In this document: positions 36,399-45,311 of the stretch, piece by piece
Position numbering within the stretch: the first letter of the stretch is position 1
Layout: every line of letters begins with the position of its first letter
Origin: Neobacillus cucumis
Lineage (GTDB): Bacteria > Bacillota > Bacilli > Bacillales > Cytobacillaceae
NCBI RefSeq assembly: GCF_016908975.1
Contig: NZ_JAFBEX010000009.1
Location: 186,001-250,000, forward strand
Length of the DNA: 64,000 bases
Direction: 5' to 3'
The notes under the pieces: model-generated
Told to the model about the DNA's origin: nothing
The model's database searches: none
Seen by the model: the letters and a program-made list of their open reading frames with translations, nothing else
Translations under genes and position numbers: made by a program

Positions 36399-36614
36399 TT
36401 AACTATCTTCGTCACTTTTGTATTCTAAAATATCTCCAGGCTGACATTCTAAAGCCTTACAAATTGCCTCTAAAGTGGATAATCGAATCGCTTTGGCCTT
36501 TCCATTTTTCAATATAGAAAGGTTCGCCATTGTGATTCCCACCTTCTCCGAAAGTTCTGTTACGCTCATTTTCCTTTTTGCTAACATCACGTCAATATTG
36601 ATAATAATTGCCAT
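36399..36614 (-). CDS. Small XRE/Cro-type HTH regulator (YozG-like)
   Basis: 71 residues, a single HTH_26-type domain: LAKRKMSVTELSEKVGITMA with recognition helix NLSILKNGKAKAIRLSTLEA, ending ECQPGDILEYK. Small proteins of this type occur next to DUF2975 genes, as here (11 nt downstream of it). GAGGTG is ahead of the ATG. Likely autoregulates the three-gene operon 35103-37108. Confidence 0.88.
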   Translation of the reverse strand: MAIIINIDVMLAKRKMSVTELSEKVGITMANLSILKNGKAKAIRLSTLEAICKALECQPGDILEYKSDEDS

Positions 36615-36625
36615 TGTTATGCACC

Positions 36626-37108
36626 TCAGACCGTTAAATCATTTTCTGATTTGATATCAATTGCTTCTTGTAAAAGTTTTTGGAGAACAGCCGCAAAGAC
36701 TGCGATAACCATCGAGGCGAAAGGAACAACCAATCCGATAAAGATAACTCCTGGTGCGTCGTCTACTTCCGCAAAGATATAAAAGAGTGGCCAAACTAGA
36801 ACATGTAAAATACTGATGGTGATGGCACAGTATTTGATTTTCTTTAAAGCTTTCACAGATAAATCGGAGAAAGCATTATTTTTGTCAATATAGCGTAAGA
36901 GTTTGAAAGCCTGATACAAAGCAAAGTAAAAAGGGATCGCCGAAGCATCAAGAACGATGAATACGAGATATTTTATTAAAGCAAACTCTGGAAGCAATTT
37001 TGCTGCAAGATTCGCCATCTCAGGCACCAAAAAGATGCACAGAGCAAGAACTGGGATTCCTAAAAAAATAACAGCTATTTTTAAAAACAACGTTGTTACT
37101 TTTTCCAT
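36626..37108 (-). CDS. DUF2975 membrane protein
   Basis: 160 residues with four membrane helices; between helices 2 and 3 the cytoplasmic segment RYIDKNNAFSDLSVKALKKI is characteristic of DUF2975. First gene of the operon with the YozG-like regulator and the large membrane protein. Start: ATG at 37108 with GAGG 8 nt upstream; a GTG 9 nt earlier overlaps the ribosome site. Function unknown; the pair may act as a membrane-linked regulatory unit. Confidence 0.85.
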   Translation of the reverse strand: MEKVTTLFLKIAVIFLGIPVLALCIFLVPEMANLAAKLLPEFALIKYLVFIVLDASAIPFYFALYQAFKLLRYIDKNNAFSDLSVKALKKIKYCAITISILHVLVWPLFYIFAEVDDAPGVIFIGLVVPFASMVIAVFAAVLQKLLQEAIDIKSENDLTV

Positions 37109-37509
37109 AAAAAGCACCTCACCTATTTTTCTGATTTTGATTTTAATATAAAATTTATCGTTTTACAATAAAAATATATTAATTTAAATAACATTTTTGT
37201 TGTATGGTAGGTTTTTGTTTTAAGAAGAAATAGCATTCTGTATTTGGCAATTAAGTAAAGGCATGATCTTCTATGAATGTAAAAAAAGCCAAAAATACGC
37301 AAGTGGTGAATAAAAACTTGCATATTTTAGACTCTTTAATTTAGTTCCTTATATTTTAAAGCTACCCGTCAAGTATCTTGGGTTCAAAAATATTTTGTAT
37401 AATCTTTTAGTTTTGTGTAGAAAAATGATGAAAAAAACTTCTATATAGCTTGTCCCTTTTCTAATACAATTATTTTGAGAATATTCCGAAATACGGAAGG
37501 AGAAAAGGG
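37109..37509. other. Gap with an AACTTGCAT repeat
   Basis: At 37287-37333 GCCAAAAATACGCAAGT lies opposite ACTTGCATATTTTAGAC, a variant of the hairpin at 35002-35047. No ORF. The sequence before 37500 holds the AAGGAG site of the next gene; TATAGC-like and A/T-rich stretches could hold promoters for the divergent units. Confidence 0.45.
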
Positions 37510-39102
37510 ATGGCACATACTCCTATTTTTCGTATGTTAAAGAGAGCGGCAAATGAAGCAGTTCAAGCTTTTGAGAAAGAAAACCTTGAACACAATGGTT
37601 ACAGTCGCAGGAAATTTCTAAAAGGAGCAGCTGTTTTAACCGCTGCGGCAACAGTACCATCCTTTGTGCGGAATTTTGATACCCATACGGCCATGGCGTC
37701 GTCTGGTTCTGGTTCTCGCATCGCAATTGTAGGTGGTGGTTTAGCAGGATTAACCTGTGCATATCGTCTCAAGCAAGCTGGATACAGTTCGGAAATATAC
37801 GAAGCATCAAACCGGCTTGGAGGAAGATGCTGGACGATAAGAAATCATGTCGATCAAGGACAAATTGCAGAGCATGGCGGTGAATTGATTGACCAAGGAC
37901 ACAAACAGGTTCGGCAGCTTGCCTAGGAGCTAGGGCTACAACTGGATAACCTTGACCAGGCAGAACAAAACGGTACGGAAATACTTAGTTATTTTAATAA
38001 AAGTCCATACACATTCGAACAGTCAACGAACGATTTAAAAGGGATTTGGCAGCAACTTCATAAAGATTTTGTTGCTGCGGGATATCCCACAACCTATAAT
38101 AGCTACACAAAACGAGGCTGGGAACTCGATCATATGTCCATCATTGATTGGATAAATATGTACGTCCCGGGTGGCGCAAACTCGAATCTGGGAAAGTTAT
38201 TGGACGTTGCATACAATATCGAATTCGGCGCCGAATCGAGCGAACAAAGCGCATTAAGTCTTCTCTATTTACTGGCATTCTCAGGACAGGGACAAATGAG
38301 AATATTCGGTCCGTCAAATGAAAAGTACCACATTCGTGGAGGAAATGACCAAATCGCACAATTGCTATCACAGAAACTTCAAAGCCAGATCCAATTAAAC
38401 TCTGCATTGACCGCCATTAAGCTTAATCCGGACAAATCATATTCATTAACCTTCAGGAAGGATTCGGGCTATATTGAGGTAATAGCAGACCAAGTAGTAA
38501 TAGCCGTTCCTTTTTCCAAATTACGTAGTGTTGATTATTCAAAAGCAAACTACAAGCCTGTTAAGCAAATCGCTATTCAGGAATTACAAATGGGAACAAA
38601 TACTAAATTACATGTCCAATTCAAGGAACGTTATTGGCAAAATTTTGGTTGCAATGGGGAGACTTTTTCAGACAGAGGCTTCCAAAATACGTGGGAGGTA
38701 TCTAGAGCCCAGTCCGGCAACAACGGAATTCTTGTAAATTTCACCGGAGGGAAAATCGGTGCGAATTTTACCAATTGGGCAGACCCGAATAAAGCAGCTA
38801 ATGTATTTCTCAATCAAATTGATCCATAAATGCCGGGGATAAAGAATAAGATACATCCTAATGTAGCCCCAATGGTTGATAATTGGAAGGGGTATGCTTA
38901 TACATTGGGTTCATACGCCTATTACGGAGTCGGACAATATACAAAATTTGTAGGTGTTGAAAGTGAGCCAGAAGGCAATTGTCATTTTGCAGGAGAACAC
39001 ACCTCACTCGATTTCCAAGGCTATTTAAATGGTGCAGTAGAATCTGGAGAACGTGCTGCAAATGAAATTTTAAAGGTATTTAAAACTGCAGTAGCTAATT
39101 AA
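37510..39102 (+). pseudogene. Tat-exported flavin amine oxidase, broken by two in-frame stops
   Basis: One continuous frame of 530 codons interrupted by TAG at 37924-37926 (after HKQVRQLA, before ELGLQLDN) and TAA at 38827-38829 (after NQIDP, before MPGIKN). Reading through, it is a complete flavin-containing monoamine-oxidase-type protein. It has twin-arginine signal RRKFLKGAAVLTAAA near residue 37, FAD-binding IAIVGGGLAGLTCAYRLKQA, then GGRCW, and C-terminal GEHTSLDFQGYLNGA. No frame change is needed, so these are nonsense mutations rather than indel errors. AAGGAG with 7-nt spacing precedes the ATG. A tatA gene follows directly, linking substrate and translocase. Confidence 0.85.
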
Positions 39103-39280
39103 AAAGTAACAAACACTCTTACTGGATAAGATTATCGTGTGGCGTTATGAGGACGAAAATCTTATTACCATTGAAAATGATTATCTAACTATCAGCAATT
39201 TTGATATACGAAGTGAAAAAATAATATATAAATACTTAGAACATTATAAGACTAATAACATAATTAGAGGAGGTATACCA

Positions 39281-39475
39281 ATGTTTTCGAATATAGGAAT
39301 ACCAGGGTTAATTTTAATATTAGGGCTTGCGTTAATCATTTTCGGTCCAAAAAAGCTGCCTGAGGTTGGGAAAGCTTTCGGACAAACGTTAAGAGAATTT
39401 AAAAATTCAGCTCGTGAGCTTACAGAAGATGTGATAACCGACAATGAAGATGAAAAGAAAAAGTTGACAAAATAA
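39281..39475 (+). CDS. tatA: Twin-arginine translocase subunit TatA
   Basis: 64 residues. One N-terminal membrane helix ([16 protein letters not shown]), the conserved [14 protein letters not shown] hinge and amphipathic helix, and an acidic/lysine tail. GGAGG 7 nt before the ATG sets the start; the longer open frame upstream is not used. It forms the export pore for folded Tat substrates together with TatC, which is not in the window. It lies 178 nt after the Tat-signal amine oxidase pseudogene, so it may be a dedicated TatA now without its neighbour substrate. Confidence 0.93.
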   Translation: MFSNIGIPGLILILGLALIIFGPKKLPEVGKAFGQTLREFKNSARELTEDVITDNEDEKKKLTK

Positions 39476-39581
39476 TGGTGGTGCGGAAGTAGGAAATTAA
39501 TCTGCGCCGAAAACCTACCAATGGTACCATATTAATAAATGGTTCTCACTCTCCCCCCTTTTAAATAAAAACATCCGATTA

Positions 39582-39617
39582 AAATGCTGCAGTCCAAAAA
39601 GACTGCAGCATTTTTAA
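39582..39617. terminator. Terminator after tatA
   Basis: AAATGCTGCAGTC (39582-39594) pairs perfectly with GACTGCAGCATTT (39601-39613), followed by TTT. Confidence 0.9.
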
Positions 39618-39641
39618 CTTAATAAAATAAGGTGTTATTTC

Positions 39642-40135
39642 TTAAACCATTGATTTGACTATACCTACTACTCTACTTTGAGGAATTGTTGGATCATGCA
39701 GAACAACGAATGCTTTCGAAAATCTGTCCAAATACGTTTTTTCAGGGGATTTTGGTGTAAGAATTATGAGCTTCCTTTTTGGTTCACTCTCATACAAATC
39801 AAACACTTTTACTTTCCGATGTTCGTCCAATGCGCTGTCAAACTCATCAAGTACAATAAATCCAGGTGTTGTTTGGAGATTTTGCAAAAGTGCTAGCGCA
39901 AAAAGCAGGGAGCTCAGTGATTCCTCTCCACCCGATACCCCTTTGCCGACTCGGCTCCCTTTGCTTTAATACTCACATCTTCCATGGAGCCACGGTGCCC
40001 TTTCCTTTCGAGCTTTGATATACAAATGAAAATGGGTCCGTTGTCTCCAATCTTAATACGAGTCCCAACTAATCTCTCCTTCAAATTGGAACTGACTCAT
40101 ATAAAATTTAAACCGCTGCTGCAGCTCTAGGACAC
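39642..40135 (-). pseudogene. C-terminal remnant of an SMC/RecN-like ATPase
   Basis: Pieces in different minus-strand frames together give a typical ABC/SMC head end. They read LQQRFKFYMSQFQFEGEISW, then THFHLYIKARKE, then VSIKAKG, then GKGVSGGEESLSSLLFALAL (signature motif). Walker B and D-loop FIVLDEFDSALDEHRK follow, and the gene ends with QSRVVGIVKSMV. At least two frame changes and a stop break it, and the N-terminal half and coiled coil are missing. Clearly a fossil. Confidence 0.75.
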
Positions 40136-40197
40136 ACATATTAATGGTTGTTTTAGTTGATCCTTGAGATTAGTGAATTTTTCTACAATCAATGCTG

Positions 40198-40656
40198 CTA
40201 CAATAATTGTTTCTCAAAACAGTAAACAGTTTTACCTCGCCAATTACTATTACCATAAAACTTAAATCCTAACGATTTCCAAAACTTTATTGCAATCAAA
40301 TTTCCTTGTAAGACACCAATACGAACTTTATAAAATTTTTGTTTTTTTAACTTATCCTCAAAAGAAGCATAAGCCTTTTTTCCATATCCTAAAGAATGAA
40401 AATCACCTTTAATCATTAGTAAACCTATCCACGGCTGGTTGTCTTTAGGATTATTATTGAGAAAATCAATTATTCCAATGTACTTATTTTCCATTATTAT
40501 TAAGAAACTATCACTTATTGTGTTAAGAAATTCACTGCTTACTTCTTCTTTCGACCTTAAAGGATTTCCATTTTCCAAAATGTTATATGTTGAATTTGAA
40601 TTAACAATTTCCAATGCTAATTCTATTGAATTTTCTGTAATTGGCTCAAAAATCAT
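40198..40656 (-). CDS. GNAT family N-acetyltransferase
   Basis: 152 residues, full GNAT domain: GIIDFLNNNPKDNQPWIGLL, the acetyl-CoA loop HSLGYGKKAYASFE, and C-terminal VLQGNLIAIKFWKSLGFKF. AAGGGGAG precedes the ATG. Substrate unknown. Single gene between the SMC fossil and the DUF3231 gene. Confidence 0.82.
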   Translation of the reverse strand: MIFEPITENSIELALEIVNSNSTYNILENGNPLRSKEEVSSEFLNTISDSFLIIMENKYIGIIDFLNNNPKDNQPWIGLLMIKGDFHSLGYGKKAYASFEDKLKKQKFYKVRIGVLQGNLIAIKFWKSLGFKFYGNSNWRGKTVYCFEKQLL

Positions 40657-40957
40657 TAAAATTTACTCCCCTTTCAAAAAAAATGATACTATATTCAATC
40701 AAAAAGGAAATAAATTTTTTTTTGTGTATCAAATTAAAAGTTGGTCGTTCTTATTCAAATAAACTCCCAGTTAGTATAAAGGATTGCTGCTGCAATCCCT
40801 TGTTCCAATTGACTATTTATCCTTAATGACAACCTTAGCAATTACTCCTCCAACAATAGAAAATACACCAGTAAAGATAATCATCTAAAAGGTTTAAGTC
40901 CAAGTAAACGCATATCTATTTCTGTGTCAGTAAAAAATATGGAAGAGGTGAGTACAA

Positions 40958-41962
40958 ATGGAAAATAATCATTTAAAACTTACATCTTCCGAAATAGGAA
41001 CACTATGGGGAGAGTATGTAAACGGATCGATGACCGAGATAGTAAATAGGTATATGCTTTCTATTTTGGAAGACGAAGAGGTGAAAAATGTTTTTGAAAT
41101 TGCCATTGAAACATGGGAAAAGCAAAAGAAGCAGCTTGTTTACTTCATGGAGAAAGATGGTTTTCCAGTTCCGTATGGATTTACCGAGTCCGATCTTAAT
41201 AAGGGTGCAGATAGATTGTTTTCTGACACATTCTGCTTAAATTATTTACATATAATGACGATACATGGTTTGTTGGGTCATACCACTGCTTTAAGTGTTT
41301 CTGTCAGAAAGGACCTACGGGAATTTTACAATTCATGTGATAATGATGCAAAAAGGATGTACGATTTAACCATTGAGTTATTGCTTAAAAAAGGAAAATT
41401 CCAACGAGATCCCTATTTCTATCCTAAAGAGAACCCTGAATATATTTCCACCAAAGATTTTACTGATGGATTCTTTGGAAAAGGGAGACTTTTATCTGCT
41501 ACAGAAATAATCAGTATTTCTCTTAACATTAAAAAAAGCATTATGGCAAAAACTCTTTCAATCGGGTTCAGTCAAGTCGCTGAATCGGAAGAAATAAGAA
41601 AGTTTTTTGAGGAAATAGGAAAAAAGGCAGATGATAACATACAAGCCCTTGCAAGTATTTTGCACAAGGATAATTTGCCCGTTCCAATGTCGTGGGAATC
41701 AGAGGTTACAACGTCACAGGACTCTCCTTTTTCAGATAAATTAATGTTGTATCATATGGGTTTCTTGGGTCAAACTGCACAAGTATATTACGGTACAGGT
41801 CTAGCAGGAGCCATGCGAACAGACCTAGCTGTCGTTTATGAAAAGACAATTCTAAAAACATTAACATTGACAAAAAGTTGGTTCGATATTATGGTGGAAA
41901 ACAAATGGTTAGAACAGCCACCACTTGCTCCCAATAGAAAAGAACTTGCACAAGATAAATAA
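40958..41962 (+). CDS. DUF3231 family protein (paralogue 2)
   Basis: 334 residues with the two-half plan of the family: LTSSEIGTLWGEYVNGSMTE ... KDGFPVPYGFTESDL in the first half and ATEIISISLNIKKSIMAKTL ... DNLPVPMSWESEV then SPFSDKLMLYHMG in the second. It ends NKWLEQPPLAPN, like its paralogues (22429 and 53071). A GAGGTG site lies before the ATG. Single gene with its own terminator; function unknown. Confidence 0.82.
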   Translation: MENNHLKLTSSEIGTLWGEYVNGSMTEIVNRYMLSILEDEEVKNVFEIAIETWEKQKKQLVYFMEKDGFPVPYGFTESDLNKGADRLFSDTFCLNYLHIMTIHGLLGHTTALSVSVRKDLREFYNSCDNDAKRMYDLTIELLLKKGKFQRDPYFYPKENPEYISTKDFTDGFFGKGRLLSATEIISISLNIKKSIMAKTLSIGFSQVAESEEIRKFFEEIGKKADDNIQALASILHKDNLPVPMSWESEVTTSQDSPFSDKLMLYHMGFLGQTAQVYYGTGLAGAMRTDLAVVYEKTILKTLTLTKSWFDIMVENKWLEQPPLAPNRKELAQDK

Positions 41963-41964
41963 GA

Positions 41965-41995
41965 TATACCCCTCATTAGTGAGGGGTATATTTTT
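41965..41995 (+). terminator. Terminator of DUF3231 paralogue 2
   Basis: TATACCCCTC (41965-41974) and GAGGGGTATA (41981-41990) followed by TTTTT. Confidence 0.92.
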
Positions 41996-42166
41996 AATTA
42001 ACTTTTTAATTTAAGGGATAATTTCAACATAAAGTACTTATTTTCTTCTTATGCTAACCTTCCCCGTTATTACTAAAACTTCACCTAAAAAACGTCAATC
42101 CTTCTTGGATCAAAGTACAATACTTCACCATATCGTCCCAGTTAATAAAAAATATCATTTATTATT

Positions 42167-42526
42167 TCACTTAGGTTTCTCCCCGAATTTTTTGCCGAAA
42201 TTCTCCATCAAATCAAGTATTGGGATAAATTCACGCCCTTTAGTTGTCAATGAATATTCTACACGTGGAGGTACTTCAGGAAAAACCTCTCGTTTAATTA
42301 ATCCATCCGTTTCTAATTCTCTCAACTGTTTTGTAAGAGAACCTTGTGAAATGTCCCATAAAAAAGCTTTAATTTCACTATAACGACGTTCTTTTGTTTT
42401 TAAAAACCAAAGAATAAGATACTTCCAGCGTCCTGAAAGCATATTTTGGGTATACGCAATACCATAAACGTCTCTTTGCTCCTTAATAAACTCTTTTTCA
42501 AATCCATCCTTGCATATTCTAGCCAT
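42167..42526 (-). CDS. HxlR (DUF24)-family winged-helix regulator
   Basis: 119 residues. HxlR signature: Cys near the N-terminus (ARICKDGFEKEF), LSGRWKYLILWFLKTKERRY, recognition helix ISQGSLTKQLRELETDGLI, wing VPPRVEYSLTTKGREFI. B. subtilis relatives YodB and CatR sense quinones through that N-terminal Cys. Divergent from the NADP-binding gene at 42757; two palindromes lie between them (42551-42600). Probable repressor of that gene and itself. Confidence 0.88.
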   Translation of the reverse strand: MARICKDGFEKEFIKEQRDVYGIAYTQNMLSGRWKYLILWFLKTKERRYSEIKAFLWDISQGSLTKQLRELETDGLIKREVFPEVPPRVEYSLTTKGREFIPILDLMENFGKKFGEKPK

Positions 42527-42550
42527 ACTTACATCCCTTTTCTTCTATAA

Positions 42551-42600
42551 AGTACAAAAAAGTGTACTATATCATTTTTTATTGTCTACTTTAAAAGTAG
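42551..42600. promoter_or_regulatory. Two palindromes, probable HxlR operators
   Basis: AGTAC..GTACT arms (42551-42555 and 42564-42568) and a second inverted repeat CTACTTTAAAAGTAG (42586-42600). They sit about 35 bp apart, some 25-75 bp from the HxlR start. Paired TACT/AGTA palindromes in a divergent promoter fit DUF24-type operators. Confidence 0.6.
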
Positions 42601-42756
42601 AAGTAATGTATTTATTATATTATTCATCAGCAAAACACTCAATTACCTTAATGCTTGCAAAAAGAGGAATGTTGACAATTTCGCTTGAGGCAATTGGAAA
42701 ATTCTATAGCTGATATTGAATCATAATCAAACAAAATAATATTAGGAGGAACAAAA

Positions 42757-43479
42757 ATGAGATTTGGAATTATAGGTGCAGGACCTATAGGGACAATTAT
42801 TTCTAAAAAATTAGTTAAGAATGGACATGATGTGAAAATTGCAGATGCTAGAGGAATTGAACATTTAGAAGGAAAAATGATTGCTGGAACACCTGTGAGT
42901 GCAGAAGATGTAATAACAAATATTGATGTTCTTATAATATCTATCCCTTTTCATGTAATGCCAAGCATTCGCAACATTGTAGATAAAGCTGGAGCGGAAG
43001 TAATCGCTGTAGACACTTCAAATTATTATCCTTTTAGAGACAATAGAATTGAAGAAATTGAGAACGGGATGGTTGAAAGTGTTTGGGTTTCAAATCAATT
43101 AGGTAGACCTATTATTAAAGCTTTAAACAATCAATTAGCTTATACTTTAGAAAATAAAGGAACCCCCGAAGGTACTAGTGGTCGCATTGCCATGGCGATT
43201 GCTGGTAATGACCTATCACAAAAACAAATAATCATGGACGTAGTAAACGAGCTAGGATTCGATGCAGTTGATTGTGGTTCTTTAAGTGATTCGTGGAGAC
43301 AACAGCCAGGAACTCCTGCATACTGCACAGAACTAACAAAAGAGGAACTAACGGAAACATTGAAAAAGGCAAATAAAGAAAAAGCCCCATTCCTACGGGA
43401 TAAGGCAATGGAGAAGTTTTCAGCTGGATTTTCACATAAAGATATTGTGAATCTAAACAGAGAAACATATAATTCATAA
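42757..43479 (+). CDS. NADP(H)-binding oxidoreductase (NADPH-F420 reductase-like fold)
   Basis: 240 residues. N-terminal Rossmann fold with GIIGAGPIGTIISKKLVKNGHDV, then NIDVLIISIPFHVMPSI and DTSNYYPFRD, followed by AIAGNDLSQKQIIMDVVNEL and GSLSDSWRQQPGTPAYC. This matches the coenzyme-F420-dependent-type NADP oxidoreductases. Bacilli do not make F420, so the electron partner is probably another NADP-linked substrate. GGAGGAACAAAA precedes the ATG. Divergent from and likely repressed by the HxlR regulator. Confidence 0.8.
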   Translation: MRFGIIGAGPIGTIISKKLVKNGHDVKIADARGIEHLEGKMIAGTPVSAEDVITNIDVLIISIPFHVMPSIRNIVDKAGAEVIAVDTSNYYPFRDNRIEEIENGMVESVWVSNQLGRPIIKALNNQLAYTLENKGTPEGTSGRIAMAIAGNDLSQKQIIMDVVNELGFDAVDCGSLSDSWRQQPGTPAYCTELTKEELTETLKKANKEKAPFLRDKAMEKFSAGFSHKDIVNLNRETYNS

Positions 43480-43624
43480 TTTAGGAAACCCATAACGATT
43501 ATTGTTCATTGCTCTGGTATCCAATTTTTAAATTAGATAGAAGACATAGGAAATTGGGAACCAAAAATAGTGATGCGAGCCAACCCTTTTTGTTCAACTA
43601 TTTCCCCCGTTCGATAAAACTCAA

Positions 43625-43660
43625 ATGACCCCTAGAGAATAATCCATCCCTAAGGGTCAT
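43625..43660 (-). terminator. Terminator of the M-box/DUF1003 operon
   Basis: ATGACCCCTAG (43625-43635) pairs with CTAAGGGTCAT (43650-43660) with one mismatch, just beyond the DUF1003 stop. Confidence 0.75.
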
Positions 43661-43669
43661 TTATCTTAT

Positions 43670-44215
43670 TCATTCATTCGATTGTTTAGAATCTTGTAGA
43701 AGCTTCTTAATTTCCATTAGTTCTCCTTCCATTCGGTGAAGGTGTTTTTGCACATCGTCAATCTCCTGCTCTGCTTTATAGTTAATGGCGAAGTCAATAA
43801 TTGACTCGTGCTTATCCCGTGCTGCCTGCCGGTTTTGGCTCATCATAATTACAGGAGCTTGGAATGCTGCTATAAAGGATAGGCACAGATTCAGTAAAAT
43901 AAATGGCGGTTTATCAAAATGGAATCGAGTAAACGACAAAGTGTTCCATAATATCCAAACGAACAAGAAGCTTGCAAAATAAATAATAAATTTCCAGCTA
44001 CCACCGAAGGCTGCGATTCGATCTGCCAAACGATCAGACCAGCTTGTTTTTCTTTGGTATGCTTCATCTAAGTTGGTTAGAATACTCTTCTCATAACTAT
44101 CCACTAGCCGATCAATCCGGCGAGTATTTTCCTGATTCAACTCAATATCAAAGCCCTGAATTTGGGCAGCTTCCTTACCTTGCGGTTTTTTTATAAATAA
44201 TAACCTTTTTGACAT
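43670..44215 (-). CDS. DUF1003 membrane protein under M-box control
   Basis: 181 residues. N-terminal soluble part, then two membrane helices (GGSWKFIIYFASFLFVWILW and PFILLNLCLSFIAAFQAPVI) and the DUF1003 landmark MMSQNRQAARDKHE. A C-terminal coiled coil follows (INYKAEQEIDDVQKHLHRME). Function unestablished; its position behind an M-box Mg2+ riboswitch points to magnesium transport or homeostasis. GGGAGG with proper spacing precedes the ATG. The 43-codon ORF at 44235-44366 lies between it and the riboswitch. Confidence 0.87.
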   Translation of the reverse strand: MSKRLLFIKKPQGKEAAQIQGFDIELNQENTRRIDRLVDSYEKSILTNLDEAYQRKTSWSDRLADRIAAFGGSWKFIIYFASFLFVWILWNTLSFTRFHFDKPPFILLNLCLSFIAAFQAPVIMMSQNRQAARDKHESIIDFAINYKAEQEIDDVQKHLHRMEGELMEIKKLLQDSKQSNE

Positions 44216-44234
44216 TCTAACTACCTCCCTGTTA

Positions 44235-44366
44235 TCAGGCAGTCAGATCCAACTTTATCCCATAGGAGAGGAGCTGAAGCCACTCTCTAATATGGTTTTT
44301 ATTAAATCCGACTGCCAAAAGCCTAGCTGGTTCTGGCTCCGGTTCAAATGAACTTCGACCATTCAT
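44235..44366 (-). CDS. 43-residue small protein in the M-box operon
   Basis: Starts MNGRSSFEPEPEPARLLAVG and ends EWLQLLSYGIKLDLTA before TGA at 44235. A strong GGGGGGAG site is 7 nt ahead of the ATG at 44366. It follows the M-box and its terminator and precedes DUF1003 by 19 nt, so Mg2+ starvation should express it. No membrane helix; the EPEPEP segment is acidic. Not recognised as a known family. It could be a small regulator of the Mg2+ response or a leader peptide. Confidence 0.6.
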   Translation of the reverse strand: MNGRSSFEPEPEPARLLAVGFNKNHIREWLQLLSYGIKLDLTA

Positions 44367-44467
44367 AGAATGGCTCCCCCCCTCTCAAGAATCAATTTTA
44401 TGACTCTATAGTTTACTCATCTTGCTAAAGACTTGTCACTGCAAATGTCCAAGCTCTACAAATAAAA

Positions 44468-44494
44468 ATGCCCTTCAGCACAGCTGAAAGGCAT
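44468..44494 (-). terminator. M-box expression-platform terminator
   Basis: ATGCCTTTCAGC and GCTGAAGGGCAT on the minus strand (44483-44494 and 44468-44479) pair over 12 bp with one G-T, followed by TTTTTATTT. Lies just downstream of the M-box, the position of the Mg2+-controlled terminator. Confidence 0.88.
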
Positions 44495-44535
44495 CGTTTT
44501 GCACACTTAATTAAGGAATGCAAAAAAAACGAATC

Positions 44536-44696
44536 CCCCCAACCGAGCTTTGGCACTATACGACGTAAAAGAACCTTCGTCCTTTAGCCACGTTAAGAAG
44601 AGCCTTAGTCCGGCAATTCCGTTCAACCCATTGGCATCTTTCGATGTTTCCGGGCAGTGGCCTGTGTTCGTATAGGAGCCTCACCTAACGAGGACA
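44536..44696 (-). promoter_or_regulatory. M-box (ykoK leader) Mg2+ riboswitch
   Basis: On the minus strand the leader carries the conserved M-box segments in order: CGTTAGGTGAGGCTCCTATA, then CACTGCCCGGAAACATCGAA, GATGCCAATGGGTT and the closing CGTATAGTGCCAAAGCTC. These match the B. subtilis mgtE leader core from memory. High Mg2+ stabilises the fold and favours the terminator at 44468-44494; low Mg2+ allows read-through into the small ORF and DUF1003. No CorA, MgtE or MgtA gene follows. Confidence 0.93.
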
Positions 44697-44857
44697 TCTT
44701 TAATTCATTGTCATCTTACAACAGCACGTTATAAAATCGCCAGTGTGGCCCTTCATTCCTCGAAATGGGTAAATGTCTCAGTCTTGGACAATACAAGAAG
44801 AATAATATGGAATTGTGATATAAAAAGGGCTGTAAAATCTTTAAAGAGGATGTTCTT

Positions 44858-44944
44858 TTGAAAAATAAAGAGGTATGTGCCTTTGTGAAAGGTCTATTGG
44901 CTAGGAATGTTCATCTTTACAAAGAGACGGTTTACCTTTTTTAA
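44858..44944 (+). CDS. Possible 28-residue ORF
   Basis: A TTG start 8 nt after GAGG opens MKNKEVCAFVKGLLARNVHL and ends TAA at 44942-44944. The ribosome site is good but length and lack of a known relative keep confidence low. It may be a truncated gene start. Otherwise the gap 44700-45113 shows nothing. Confidence 0.3.
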   Translation: MKNKEVCAFVKGLLARNVHLYKETVYLF

Positions 44945-45113
44945 ATAGAAATTACCGCCCCAAAAGTGTTATCCTGCCTTATTAGAAAAAATTACGGACT
45001 ATTATTTTGAAAGCTAAAAATAAATTAAAAACGGTAACTATGTGAGGGATATGAATGGAAATAGAACAAAATTAATAAATTAACAAAAAACTCTAAAGAA
45101 AGCAGGTGGAAAT

Positions 45114-45311
45114 ATGAATCCAGACATGAGAGCCTATATGCTTTATCATTATGGAACAGGATATATTCCATATCCTTACGGAACCCATATGGGATATGGA
45201 TACACAGTCCCATTGTCATTGTACCATCATTACCATCCTCACTATCATCCTCATTATAACCATGGGGGAGGCCCAATTTTTTCCGTGCCCATGGGGGCGC
45301 GGGTTCGGTAG
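45114..45311 (+). CDS. Tyr/His/Gly-rich small protein, possibly spore or surface
   Basis: 65 residues, rich in Tyr, His, Gly and Pro (YHYGTGYIPYPYGTHMGYGY, then YHHYHPHYHPHYNHGGG). AGGTGG precedes the ATG and a strong terminator follows. Such composition is seen in spore-coat or cross-linked surface proteins, and the His/Tyr repeats could bind metal; both are inference. A 106-residue antisense frame here (45025-45345) is judged a shadow. Confidence 0.6.
   Translation: MNPDMRAYMLYHYGTGYIPYPYGTHMGYGYTVPLSLYHHYHPHYHPHYNHGGGPIFSVPMGARVR

Noticed and set aside
40813..40884. 23-codon minus-strand hydrophobic ORF (starts MIIFTGVFSIVGG)
   Set aside because: No ribosome site and very short; protein-like but unsupported.
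42510..42713. 67-residue plus-strand frame in the HxlR promoter region
   Set aside because: Overlaps the divergent promoter and palindromes, lacks a ribosome site and resembles no family.
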